From JBDREF01 sp043820045 (GTDB taxonomy: Bacteria > Planctomycetota > Phycisphaerae > Sedimentisphaerales > Anaerobacaceae): a stretch of DNA of 22,374 nt. Shown here one piece after another: positions 6,292 through 14,885 of the stretch (positions are counted from its first letter, which is position 1; each line of letters starts with the position of its first letter). Position numbers and translations under genes: made by a program. A model generated the notes under the pieces. It saw only the letters and a list, made by a program, of their open reading frames with translations. It was not told the origin of the DNA and made no database searches. The stretch covers positions 1-22,374 of the forward strand of contig JBDREF010000499.1 of assembly GCA_043820045.1 (NCBI GenBank), given 5' to 3'.

Positions 6292-7683
6292 CTACACCAT
6301 CGGCATAATCGCAGCTAACAAAAACGAGACGACGACCGCCGTAAAACCGACTATGGCCAGCAAAGGTGTCCAGGATTTGAGCCCTTCGGTCTCGGTCAGA
6401 CCGGTCATTTTCACGAATACCCAAAATCCGCTGTCGTTCATCCACGAACCTATCAGCGAGCCGCCTCCTATGGCCGTGGCCAGATACACGGGGTGATAAC
6501 CCAACATCTTTGCCGAGGGGACCATTGTCGCAATCATCGCCGATGCCGTTATCATTGCTACGGTGCACGAGCCCTGGGCAATCTTGATCACCACAGCGAT
6601 AAAGGCACCCAGACCCAACAGCATCATGCCGCTCGTCGGCCCCTCGCCGCTACCCTTGAACACGCTCTCAATCGCGGGTCCTATCTGGGCGGCTTTGAGC
6701 ATCGCACCAAAGGCGCCGCCCGCAGCCGTTATGAGAATGATCATGCCGCCGCTCATCAACGACACTTCGACCACACTCGCCAATTGTGTGTTGGTCAGAG
6801 AACGTCTGTTCTTGAGCATCCACATGGCAATCGCCGCTGATATGAACATTGCCATGTTGACGTTGCCCAAAACCGCCATTGTGCGGCCAGCCTGACTTAT
6901 ACCCGAGCCCTCGGCGGCGCCCCTGGCCATCGTTCGCACAATCGTGTTGGCCGAGACGAGCAGCACAGGCAGAGCAATCGGCAGCAGCGATAACAAAAGG
7001 CCCGGTAACTGATGATCTTGGAGCGGCTCAGGCTCGGATAGCTCACCGCCAAGAGGTCTCATTTCTATATTCATTCGCCGGTCCGCCCATGTGCAGAAGA
7101 ACATTCCGACTATAGCGGCGGGAAGCGCTACCAGCGAACCGACCATAATCATAACGCCTATGTCAATGCCGAGGTTTTCGGCCATGAAGAGCGGTCCGGG
7201 AGTGGGTGGGACAAGGCAGTGCGTGACCACCCCGCCGGCCGCGATGGTCATAGCATATTTCAGGTAGTGTTTCTTTGTCCGCCGGTGCATGGAGCGAGCC
7301 AGCGGCACGAGCAAATAGAAGACCGTGTCAAAGAACACCGGAATCGAAAGCACGAAACCGCTGGCCATCAGTGCGGTAGAGCTGCGCTTCTCACCCAGCA
7401 GTGCCAGGAAACCTCTGACGATCCGATCTGCCGCCCCGCTGTCCATCATGCACCGGCCAATCACGACCGCCAGGGCTATCACGATGCCGATTCCCGCAGC
7501 CGTGTTGCCGAATTCGGTTGCTACGCGGCTGATCTTCGTATCCAGGTCCCCGGGAGCCAGAAGACTGACAACGATGGCCGAGGTTATCAAAGCGATGAAG
7601 GCGTTCATCTTCAATGCCGTGATCATGAGTATGACGGTCGTCATGCCGATAAGAAGAATTATTAGCGGGTGCAGATTAAACAT
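6292..7683 (-). CDS. GntP-family aldonate:H+ symporter (YjhF-like)
   Basis: A 463-residue polytopic inner-membrane protein with about a dozen hydrophobic helices, the normal GntP size. Family features are IGRCMMDSGAADRIVRGF near 75-92, the IPVFFDTVFYLLVPLARSM stretch, and HCLVPPTPGPLFMAE, the PPxPGP signature of gluconate permeases. GntP proteins import gluconate and related sugar acids with protons. It is the last gene of a four-gene leftward operon, 39 bases after the kinase. The combination with a YjhG-type dehydratase and a DapA-superfamily aldolase copies the E. coli yjhF-yjhG-yjhH set, where YjhF is the GntP member. D-xylonate or another pentonate is therefore the likely substrate, with gluconate as the alternative. 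A GAGGATGG ribosome-binding-like stretch precedes the ATG at 7683. Confidence 0.88.
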   Translation of the reverse strand: MFNLHPLIILLIGMTTVILMITALKMNAFIALITSAIVVSLLAPGDLDTKISRVATEFGNTAAGIGIVIALAVVIGRCMMDSGAADRIVRGFLALLGEKRSSTALMASGFVLSIPVFFDTVFYLLVPLARSMHRRTKKHYLKYAMTIAAGGVVTHCLVPPTPGPLFMAENLGIDIGVMIMVGSLVALPAAIVGMFFCTWADRRMNIEMRPLGGELSEPEPLQDHQLPGLLLSLLPIALPVLLVSANTIVRTMARGAAEGSGISQAGRTMAVLGNVNMAMFISAAIAMWMLKNRRSLTNTQLASVVEVSLMSGGMIILITAAGGAFGAMLKAAQIGPAIESVFKGSGEGPTSGMMLLGLGAFIAVVIKIAQGSCTVAMITASAMIATMVPSAKMLGYHPVYLATAIGGGSLIGSWMNDSGFWVFVKMTGLTETEGLKSWTPLLAIVGFTAVVVSFLLAAIMPMV

Positions 7684-7722
7684 AATACCGTTCCATCCTC
7701 GACTAATCGGTGGATAACTTCC

Positions 7723-9117
7723 TTAGCTCTCGAGATATTTTTGTCCGAGCATAGCCGCCCCCTTCATGGACGACTGCTCGTCATAAACATATCCACAGTC
7801 CCGCATCCACTTCTGTTTCGCCCGGATCAGAGCGGAATTCACCGCCCCGCCCGTAACATGGATGACGTTTTGAAGGGGGACGCTCTTTTCAATCTCGTCC
7901 AGGTGCGCTTTTTGATATTCACATAACCCTCTGACAATCGCAGCCAATACCTCCTCGCGGGTGGTCTGCTGGGTCAATCCCAGCAACTGGGCCTTGAGCG
8001 GCTCAAGGCTGTAGCGAGAGCCCATGAGATATGGCACGTAAGTAACGCCGCTCTCACAATCGAGCCGGCTGTCGATCGCCTGCGGAAGAAACCGGTCGTA
8101 AAACTCATCGTCGCTCAATTCGCTGCAGAAAAGGTCTTTGAACCACTCCATCGCTTTTCCTCCGGCGTTCATAACGTGCAACGTCAGCCATCGACCCGGC
8201 AGGACGTGAGCCCGGATATTGTAATTCGCAGACGCCAGGGCCCTATCGAGACAGACCAGAGAGATTTCGCATGTGCCGTTTACATTTATGACCTCCCCCG
8301 GCTCCTCGATCCCCACCGAGTAGGCCGCCAGGACCGCATCGTTGCCGCCTATCAGGACCGGGGGCTCTTTTGCGAAACCGAGCTGCTGTGCGAGCGACTT
8401 GCGCATTCGCCCGGCACTTTCATACGCCGGAATTATTTCCGCAAGCTTATCCAGCGGGATGCCAAATGCGGCGGCAATATCCTCATTCCAGTTAAAGTCG
8501 TTGCGAACGGTATTGTACAAGGCCGTCAACGATGCAGAGGACGGGTCGATGGCAAAGACACCCGTCAGCCAGTGGGCCAAATGCGTATTGGAGTGGCCGA
8601 ACTTATGAGTCTTTGCAAAGACCTCGGGGCAATTGTCTCTGAGCCATAGGATGCTCGCCAGAGAGCATCCTCCCGCGACCGGCATGTTGGCCGTGGTCTC
8701 CAGGAGGGCGACCTCGCCGATGGTCTCTATTATGAATCGCGCCTGTTCGCGCGAACGCTGGTCGAGCATAAGGATGGCCGGATAAAGCGCTTCGCCGTTT
8801 TCGTCCATGGCCGTCAGCCCGGGCGTCGTCCCCGAAAGGCTAATCACATCGACGCTACGGACACCATCCTCCATGACTTTGCATCCGGCGGCAAAGGCTC
8901 TTTTCCATTTCTCCTGTTCAATGTCGCCGAACAGGCCGTCGTTGTATATGTTGACTTCGTATTCCTGTGAGAATTGCCTGGCCAGGCTGAGAGTGCCCTC
9001 GACGATCTGAAAGACGCCCATTTTCATGCCGGTCGTCCCGATATCGACCGCCAATATCGTTGCTTCGTTGGATTTTCTTCTATCGTCGCCCGTCATAAGC
9101 AGACTCATCTCGTTCAC
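7723..9117 (-). CDS. FGGY-family carbohydrate kinase
   Basis: A 464-residue kinase with the FGGY two-domain actin-like fold. The N-terminal phosphate loop is AVDIGTTGMKMGVF (23-36). The catalytic base is expected to be Asp260 in LIGGNDAV, followed by VNGTCE in place of the usual G-T-S. The C-terminal domain has HVTGGAVNSALIRAKQKW and MKGAAMLG. Family members phosphorylate gluconate, xylulose, ribulose, glycerol and similar polyols; the exact substrate cannot be told from these motifs. The start is a GTG at 9117 that overlaps the upstream stop as GTGA (9114-9117), implying translational coupling; an ATG eight codons in, with GATGAG seven bases before it, is an alternative start. A pathway going only through dehydration and aldol cleavage does not need a sugar kinase, so a side branch or a gluconokinase role should be considered. 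Confidence 0.88.
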   Translation of the reverse strand: MNEMSLLMTGDDRRKSNEATILAVDIGTTGMKMGVFQIVEGTLSLARQFSQEYEVNIYNDGLFGDIEQEKWKRAFAAGCKVMEDGVRSVDVISLSGTTPGLTAMDENGEALYPAILMLDQRSREQARFIIETIGEVALLETTANMPVAGGCSLASILWLRDNCPEVFAKTHKFGHSNTHLAHWLTGVFAIDPSSASLTALYNTVRNDFNWNEDIAAAFGIPLDKLAEIIPAYESAGRMRKSLAQQLGFAKEPPVLIGGNDAVLAAYSVGIEEPGEVINVNGTCEISLVCLDRALASANYNIRAHVLPGRWLTLHVMNAGGKAMEWFKDLFCSELSDDEFYDRFLPQAIDSRLDCESGVTYVPYLMGSRYSLEPLKAQLLGLTQQTTREEVLAAIVRGLCEYQKAHLDEIEKSVPLQNVIHVTGGAVNSALIRAKQKWMRDCGYVYDEQSSMKGAAMLGQKYLES

Positions 9118-10016
9118 GAAGAGATAAAACCCTCATCCGCGATTTGCCGCCTGATCTTCTCCGCAACCTCCGCCGTGACGGCCCGCAGCGGGTGGCGAGG
9201 CCGGCCCCCTTTGAAGCCGGCTATGTCCATTGCGGCCTTGACTCCGGCCACACCCCAGGCGCCTGAAATAGCGTCATTGAGGCGCGAGAGTCGGAAGGCA
9301 AGCTCCCTCGCCTGGTCGTATCGGCCCTGTGTAAACAACCGATACAACTCGCAACACGGTGCGGGCAGAATGTTGGCAACGGATATCACACCGCCGGGCG
9401 CTCCCAGATGAAGACATGGATAGAAGAAATTGGCCGAACCGGCCAGGACGTGGAAATCCTCACTTGCGTCCAGGCGAGCCAACAATTTGCCCGGTCCCTC
9501 CGGCGAGGAATCTTTCATGCCGACGATATTGGCGTGTCGTGATAGTTCCAGAATTGCCTGAGGCGGTATCCGCATTCCCCCGGTGAAACCGGGAGCGTTG
9601 TAGAGCAATACGGGAATATCGATTGAATCGGCTATTCGCTCGTAGTAGTCCTTCAATGCGGCACCGTCGAGCTGTTTGGGGAAATAACTCGGAGTCAGGA
9701 CGCTGGCGTAATCGAAGCCCATCTCAGAGACCATCTTTGACTTCTCTATTGTCTGTTTCGTGGATTCGCAGCCGGTGCCGACCATGATTACTTTGTCGCC
9801 CTTTTCCTCGGCGAAGACTTCGAGAACCTGAATTTGCTCTTTGTCACTTAGGCTCTTGAATTCGCCGTTCGAACCAAGTGCGAGATAGCCGGTCAGGTCC
9901 GTTTCGTTGAGTTTCTTCAGGTTATGTCGCAAATCGTCAAGTGCCGGCGCATCGGAGCTAAAGGGCGTTACAACCGGAGCAAAGACGCCCGAGAGCTTCT
10001 CCTTGTCTTGTCCCAT
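9114..10016 (-). CDS. DapA-superfamily 2-keto-acid aldolase (YjhH/HOGA-like)
   Basis: A 300-residue TIM-barrel aldolase; typical family length supports the start at 10016 (MGQDKEKLSG), which has AAGGA seven bases upstream. The frame extends to 10187 but that part overlaps the dehydratase gene. Visible motifs are GVFAPVVTPF, the carbonyl-binding loop LGSNGEF, GTGCEST, the catalytic Tyr in LLYNAP, the Schiff-base Lys in VGMKDSS, VLAGSA, and GAPGGVISVANI. Several of these (GSNGEF, GCEST, VGMKDS, VLAGSA) resemble 4-hydroxy-2-oxoglutarate aldolase. In this operon the likely reaction is cleavage of a 2-keto-3-deoxy-pentonate to pyruvate and glycolaldehyde, the role of YjhH in E. coli. It follows the dehydratase by 46 bases and overlaps the kinase by four. 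Superfamily is certain; substrate is inferred from context. Confidence 0.88.
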   Translation of the reverse strand: MGQDKEKLSGVFAPVVTPFSSDAPALDDLRHNLKKLNETDLTGYLALGSNGEFKSLSDKEQIQVLEVFAEEKGDKVIMVGTGCESTKQTIEKSKMVSEMGFDYASVLTPSYFPKQLDGAALKDYYERIADSIDIPVLLYNAPGFTGGMRIPPQAILELSRHANIVGMKDSSPEGPGKLLARLDASEDFHVLAGSANFFYPCLHLGAPGGVISVANILPAPCCELYRLFTQGRYDQARELAFRLSRLNDAISGAWGVAGVKAAMDIAGFKGGRPRHPLRAVTAEVAEKIRRQIADEGFISS

Positions 10017-10062
10017 AGTCATATCCTTGTTAAGAACAGGTGCATCAAAATTCGACAATTCG

Positions 10063-12057
10063 TTAGCTTTTTTGCCGGATATCTTTGCCGGCTTTGAGTA
10101 TTTCGACAATTGCATCGACATCATACACACACCCGCCCCAGGTTCCCCCGCCGACATCCTGCATTGCGGCCCACAGGCGTGTATCATCCGGCAGGCCCGG
10201 GTGGGCAGCCAGGTCGGGCCGCAGCGGGCGCCCGGCCAATATCTTGGCGCCGAGTTCAGCGCCTCTTTCGTCGCCGGTAGATTCGGCCTCTCCGCTCAAA
10301 TCGACGCTTCCTTCCAGCTTCCTGCAATCAATGACAATCTGAATGATGTCTCCATCCAGTACCTTTCCGACGGGCCCCGCAGCCAGAGCCTCGGGCGCTA
10401 CGTGGCCGATACAAGCGCCTGTGCTGACACCGCTGAATCTGCCATCGGTAATGACCGCGACGTGCTTGCCCCATGAAAGATGCTTCAGGGCGCCTGTCAC
10501 CTCTAATATTTCTTCCATCCCGCTTCCCATGGGGCCCGCACAAATCAGCACGACGATATCGCCGGGCTTCACATCTCCCGCTTTTATGGCTCTTATGGCA
10601 CTGGACTCGCCGATGAACACTCGTGCCGGACCGGTTTTGCGATAGACGCCGTCGCTATCCAGCAACGCCGGGTCAATTGCGGTGCTCTTGACGACCGAGC
10701 CTTCCGGGGCAAGATTGCCCTGCGGTAAGGTTATGGTACTGGTCAAACCGCTCTTGCGGGCCTGGTCGGGGTTCATAATAACTTCGTCGGGATGGACGCC
10801 GTCCTTTTTTTCGAGCAGCCCTCGCAGTCGCCGTCGTCGATCTGAGGTTTCCCACCAGTCGAGCACGGCGCTCAGACTCTCACTCGATACTGTCAGCACA
10901 TCCAAATCCAGAAGGCCCAGCCGTTTCAGTTGCAACATTACTTCCGGCACGCCGCCGGCCAGGAAGGCACGCACCGTCGGGTGCCCTACCGGCCCGTTCG
11001 GCAGAACGTCAACGAGACGCGGGACCTGGCGGTTGATTTTCTTCCAGTCCCGTATGGTTGGCCTTTTCAATCCCGCGGCGTGAGCAATTGCAGGAATGTG
11101 CAGCAGCAGGTTCGTCGAGCCGCCGAAGGCTGCATAAACAACCATCGCGTTGCGCACCGCCGAGTCGGTAAGGATATCTTTCACAAATATGCCGCGTTTA
11201 TGCAGCCGTACCAGCGCCCTGGCCGAGCGGGTCGCCATGTCCAGCCAGATTGGCTGGCCCGAAGGCCCAAGCGCCGAATGCGGAAGGCTCAGTCCGAGAG
11301 CTTCGGCGACGACCTGGGAAGTTGCCGCCGTCCCAAGAAACTGGCAGCCGCCACCGGGGCTGGCACATGTACGGCAGGCCATTTCCTTAGCGTAGTCAAG
11401 AGTCACCTGGCCTTGGGCAAAGCGTGCGCCGATGGACTGTATCGTTCCCAAATCCTCGCCTTCGACCGGCGGCAGAGTCACCCCGCCCGGCACCAGCACC
11501 GACGGCAAGTCGTGCATCGAGGCCAAAGCCATCATCATTGCCGGCAGCCCCTTGTCACAAGTCGCCACGCCGAGCACTCCTTTCCGGGTGGGCAGGCTCC
11601 TGATCAGACGCCGAAATATCGTAGCTGCATCATTGCGATACGCGAGAGAGTCCATCATACCCGGCGTGCCCTGAGTCCGGCCATCGCACGGGTCCGTGCA
11701 GAAAGCCGCAAAAGGTATGTAGCCAAGATGTTGCAGCTCCATTGCAGCGGCTCTGGACAGCAGATCGAGCTGCCAGTGCCCGGTGTGGTAGCCGAGAGCA
11801 ACGGGTTTCCCGTCGCTTGCGCGGATACCTCCCTGTGTACTGATTATAAGGAACTGCTCCCTCGTTAGCTTGGCCGGCTCCAACCCCATGCCTGCGTTCT
11901 GACTCATGCCGAAGATATCGCCGCTCGGGCTGTTGGCGAGGATATCGGCGGTCAAAGGCAGAGTACCCTGCGGCCCGGGTGATGCAGTAACGATTGTCTC
12001 GTACAGACGATCGTCTTTATTCTCGAGAATATCTTCGAGCATTATCTCATTCGGCAC
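10063..12057 (-). CDS. yjhG: YjhG/YagF-type aldonate (D-xylonate) dehydratase
   Basis: A 664-residue member of the IlvD/Edd Fe-S dehydratases. It matches the E. coli YjhG/YagF subgroup closely from end to end as I recall that sequence: GTLPLTADIL, NSPSGDIFGM, NAGMG, DPCDGRTQGT, GGGCQFLG, FGGSTNLLLHIPAIAH, and a PELPDDTRLWA-like end. Cluster ligands are expected at Cys124 (DPCDG), Cys167 (TCDKG) and Cys238 (GGGCQF). YjhG/YagF convert D-xylonate to 2-dehydro-3-deoxy-D-pentonate and tolerate some other aldonates. The start is GTG at 12057, with AGGGAGG (complement of 12065-12071) seven bases upstream. It is the first gene of the leftward operon and is divergent from the GH127 gene, which supports a link between arabinose release and pentonate breakdown. 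Confidence 0.93.
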   Translation of the reverse strand: MPNEIMLEDILENKDDRLYETIVTASPGPQGTLPLTADILANSPSGDIFGMSQNAGMGLEPAKLTREQFLIISTQGGIRASDGKPVALGYHTGHWQLDLLSRAAAMELQHLGYIPFAAFCTDPCDGRTQGTPGMMDSLAYRNDAATIFRRLIRSLPTRKGVLGVATCDKGLPAMMMALASMHDLPSVLVPGGVTLPPVEGEDLGTIQSIGARFAQGQVTLDYAKEMACRTCASPGGGCQFLGTAATSQVVAEALGLSLPHSALGPSGQPIWLDMATRSARALVRLHKRGIFVKDILTDSAVRNAMVVYAAFGGSTNLLLHIPAIAHAAGLKRPTIRDWKKINRQVPRLVDVLPNGPVGHPTVRAFLAGGVPEVMLQLKRLGLLDLDVLTVSSESLSAVLDWWETSDRRRRLRGLLEKKDGVHPDEVIMNPDQARKSGLTSTITLPQGNLAPEGSVVKSTAIDPALLDSDGVYRKTGPARVFIGESSAIRAIKAGDVKPGDIVVLICAGPMGSGMEEILEVTGALKHLSWGKHVAVITDGRFSGVSTGACIGHVAPEALAAGPVGKVLDGDIIQIVIDCRKLEGSVDLSGEAESTGDERGAELGAKILAGRPLRPDLAAHPGLPDDTRLWAAMQDVGGGTWGGCVYDVDAIVEILKAGKDIRQKS

Positions 12058-12123
12058 AGAAGCGCCTCCCTAATATATCGAGAATACTGCGTACAGAATT
12101 CAGGCTTCCCAAATCGTGCGCCC

Positions 12124-12152
12124 ATTCTATCAATTGCAGATGCTTTTGCCAG
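12124..12152 (-). promoter_or_regulatory. Possible promoter of the pentonate operon
   Basis: On the minus strand CTGGCA (complement of 12147-12152) and TAGAAT (complement of 12124-12129) are 17 bases apart, 4 of 6 and 5 of 6 consensus matches. Transcription would start about 60 bases before the GTG at 12057. The match is moderate and unsupported by other evidence. Confidence 0.35.
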
Positions 12153-12188
12153 CATTTTAGCCATCGCGCGTCGAGAGTTCCGAATCGA

Positions 12189-12217
12189 TTGCAGGAATTC
12201 CTGTTTAACAGTATAAT
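12189..12217 (+). promoter_or_regulatory. Promoter of the GH127 gene
   Basis: TTGCAG at 12189-12194 and a perfect TATAAT at 12212-12217 are 17 bases apart on the plus strand, 94 bases before the GH127 start. Spacing is ideal and the -10 is full consensus. A palindrome overlaps the -35 and spacer. Confidence 0.6.
12192..12211. promoter_or_regulatory. Operator-like palindromes over the GH127 promoter
   Basis: CAGGAATTCCTG (12192-12203) is a perfect 12-base palindrome. It overlaps CTGTTTAACAG (12201-12211), an 11-base palindrome around a single central T. Together they cover the end of the -35 and the whole spacer, where a dimeric repressor would block polymerase. No regulator gene is in the window, so the cognate protein is unknown. 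Confidence 0.45.
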
Positions 12218-12310
12218 CCACAGCGACCGTCGATCCTTGACGAGCACCGGGCCGGCGCACTTAATTGGGTCTCGGAACCGAATAGAAACCTTCTTGGAAT
12301 GGAGCTTCAA

Positions 12311-14794
12311 ATGAACAGGCAAGCATACTTGTCAATGACAGGCGCCTTGTTGTTGAGTCTGATCATCTGTATCGAGCCGACCGTACAGGCTGACACGCTC
12401 GTAGCCAATTCGCCGCTGAACGTCAAGGACAAGACGCCGCAGCAGGTTTATGCCTTCAACCTTCGCGACGTTCGTCTCCTGGAGAGCCCATTCAAGACGG
12501 CGATGGAGCTGGATTCCAAGTATCTGCTGTCGCTGGAACCGGATAGGCTTCTATCACGATATCGCGAGTTTGCAGGCTTGCAGCCCAAGGCGTCGGCATA
12601 CGGCGGCTGGGAACAAGCGACAATCTCAGGCCACACTCTGGGGCACTATCTGACGGCCATATCGAAGCTCTACACATGCACGGGCGATAAAGAATTCCTG
12701 GGCCGGGTCAACTACATAGTTGACGAGCTTGCCGAATGCCAGCAGGCGTGGGGCAACGGTTTTGTCGGAGGATTTCCAGGGAGCCGGGAAGTGTTCGCCG
12801 AGATTAAGGCCGGCGACATCCGTACAGCCGGTTTCGACCTCAACGGCCTGTGGGTGCCCTGGTATAACCTGCACAAGCTTTATATGGGGCTGGTTGACGC
12901 CTGTTTGAATTGCGGCGATGAAAAGGCCAAAGATATTCTGATTAAATCCACCGACTGGGCATGGGATACGGTCGGTCATCTGAGCGATGAGCAGTTTGAA
13001 ACGATGCTGCACTGTGAACACGGGGGTATGAATGAGGCCTTCGCCGAAATATATGCGATTACGGGCAATGAAAAAGCCCTGAAGCTTGCCGAGCGTTTCT
13101 ATCACCATCGCGTGCTCGATCCGCTCGCTCACAGACAAGACAAACTGACCGGCCTGCACAGCAACACGCAAATCCCCAAGCTGATCGGACTGGCGAGACT
13201 CTACCGGCTGACGGCCAAGGAACATTACAAGACGGCGGCGTCCTTCTTCTGGGAGACGGTCGTGCAAAACCGCACATACGTAAACGGCGGCAATACAGAC
13301 AGTGAATACTTCTTCGACCCCAACGAATTCAGCCAGCATCTGAGCACTCACACCACCGAGACCTGCAATACCTACAATATGCTCAAGCTTACCAGGCAAC
13401 TGTTTGCGATGGACCCCAAGGCGTCTTATGCAGACTACTACGAACGGGCGTTATACAATCATATCCTCGCCTCCCAGGACCCCAATGATGGCATGATGAT
13501 ATACTTCTGCCCTCTGAAGTCGGGTCATTTCAAGACGTACAACTCGCCCCACGATTCATTCTGGTGCTGCACGGGCTCAGGGATGGAAAACCACGTCAAG
13601 TACGGCGATAGCATCTACTACCATAACGACAGCACGCTTTACGTGAACCTGTTCATCCCGTCGATGCTCGATTATCGGGATAAGGGACTTACCGTAATAC
13701 AACTGACACGTTATCCGCTCGATGGAAACATCAGGTTTCAATTCATCGCCCAGAAACCCGTCGAACTGAGAGTCAGGATTCGCAGGCCGCAATGGGCCAC
13801 GGACAACGTCAGGCTGACCGTAAATGGCCAGGCGTACCGCGTCAATGCCCCCGCAGGCGATTACATAACAATTGAACGGACATGGGAAAGAACCAGCTAT
13901 ATAGAGCTGGCCTTGCCCATGAAACTGCGAACCGAGGCAATGCCGGACAATCCGAACAAGGTCGCCTTCTTCAACGGCCCGATCCTGCTCGCGGGGGCAT
14001 TGGGCACGGAAGGCATCGAGGACATAGACTTACATGCGGAGAACCAATCGCAATTCGATTACGTTCCTTCGCCGCCGTCTCCGGCGATTGTCACAGACCT
14101 GGCCCCGGGGGCAGACAAGACCTCCTACGATTATATCAAGCCGACCGCTCCAGGGACTTTTGTCATCGACGGCTCAGTGCTTAAGGTTCCGGGCCTGACC
14201 CCAGAGGACGGCAACGAAGTCAGTGATATCACCCTCGTCCCTTTCTACAAAATGCACTATCAGCGTTACATGGTATATTGGGACTTGTACAACCGGGAAG
14301 GCTGGAAAAAAGTGGAGGAACGGTTCGAGGCTGAACAGGCCGAACTCAAGGCACTTCAGGAAAACACGATCGACCACATAGTGCCTGGCCAGATGCAGCC
14401 GGAGCGAGATCATAATCTCAAAGGCGACAAGACCTACAATGGTGTTTTCCAAAATCGCCCCTGGCGGGACGCCAGGGACGGCGGCTGGTTCAGCTTCGAG
14501 ATGAAAGTGCCGCCGGATCAAGAGGTCAGACTGGCCTGCGTGTACTGGGGCAGCGACGGTCCGGGCCGAGATTTTGACATCCTCGTGGACGATACCAAGG
14601 TCGCAACCGAACACCTGAATCAGAATCGCCCCGGCCAATTCTTCACCGTAATGTACGATATACCGGAACAGTTGACCAGGGACAAGACCAACGTAACTAT
14701 CAGACTCAATGCCCACGCTCGGCTCACTGCAGGCGGCCTTTTTGAGTGTCGAACGCTCAAAAAAGAGCAATCCACCGTCAATAGCAACCCATAG
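12311..14794 (+). CDS. Secreted beta-L-arabinofuranosidase, GH127 family
   Basis: An 827-residue protein. The ATG at 12311 has GGAG at 12301-12304 six bases upstream and gives a clean signal peptide (MNRQAYLSMTGALLLSL... to about VQA at 27); an ATG at 12299 is the weaker choice. Residues ~45-450 form the (alpha/alpha)6 barrel of GH127 (formerly DUF1680) with GGWEQATISGHTLGHYL near 98-114. The cysteine/zinc site known from HypBA1 is present as Glu350 and Cys352 (TETCNTY) and Cys419-Cys420 (FWCCTGSG), where the first Cys of the pair is the nucleophile. Beta-sandwich domains follow, and a ~150-residue C-terminal domain (from about 680) of the DUF6805 kind often attached to such enzymes. The family removes beta-L-arabinofuranose from plant glycans and extensin-like glycoproteins. 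Divergent from the pentonate operon. Confidence 0.92.
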   Translation: MNRQAYLSMTGALLLSLIICIEPTVQADTLVANSPLNVKDKTPQQVYAFNLRDVRLLESPFKTAMELDSKYLLSLEPDRLLSRYREFAGLQPKASAYGGWEQATISGHTLGHYLTAISKLYTCTGDKEFLGRVNYIVDELAECQQAWGNGFVGGFPGSREVFAEIKAGDIRTAGFDLNGLWVPWYNLHKLYMGLVDACLNCGDEKAKDILIKSTDWAWDTVGHLSDEQFETMLHCEHGGMNEAFAEIYAITGNEKALKLAERFYHHRVLDPLAHRQDKLTGLHSNTQIPKLIGLARLYRLTAKEHYKTAASFFWETVVQNRTYVNGGNTDSEYFFDPNEFSQHLSTHTTETCNTYNMLKLTRQLFAMDPKASYADYYERALYNHILASQDPNDGMMIYFCPLKSGHFKTYNSPHDSFWCCTGSGMENHVKYGDSIYYHNDSTLYVNLFIPSMLDYRDKGLTVIQLTRYPLDGNIRFQFIAQKPVELRVRIRRPQWATDNVRLTVNGQAYRVNAPAGDYITIERTWERTSYIELALPMKLRTEAMPDNPNKVAFFNGPILLAGALGTEGIEDIDLHAENQSQFDYVPSPPSPAIVTDLAPGADKTSYDYIKPTAPGTFVIDGSVLKVPGLTPEDGNEVSDITLVPFYKMHYQRYMVYWDLYNREGWKKVEERFEAEQAELKALQENTIDHIVPGQMQPERDHNLKGDKTYNGVFQNRPWRDARDGGWFSFEMKVPPDQEVRLACVYWGSDGPGRDFDILVDDTKVATEHLNQNRPGQFFTVMYDIPEQLTRDKTNVTIRLNAHARLTAGGLFECRTLKKEQSTVNSNP

Positions 14795-14885
14795 CCGGCT
14801 CGCCAATATCGCTAATTCCAGCTTGCAAGTAACGTCTGAAATCAGTTGAATTTTCTGCACGGACATGATAATATGGCGAAGAGTG

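Noticed and set aside
10017..10187. N-terminal extension of the aldolase to 10187
   Set aside because: Most of it overlaps the 3' end of the dehydratase gene, and the family normally begins close to the KLSGVFAPV segment; AAGGA sits correctly for 10016.
10930..11868. 312-codon open frame on the plus strand inside the dehydratase gene
   Set aside because: Antisense to a gene with full family motifs; Arg/His/Gln-rich translation typical of a shadow frame.
12626..13399. 257-codon open frame on the minus strand inside GH127
   Set aside because: Lies opposite the GH127 barrel and has no motif of its own.
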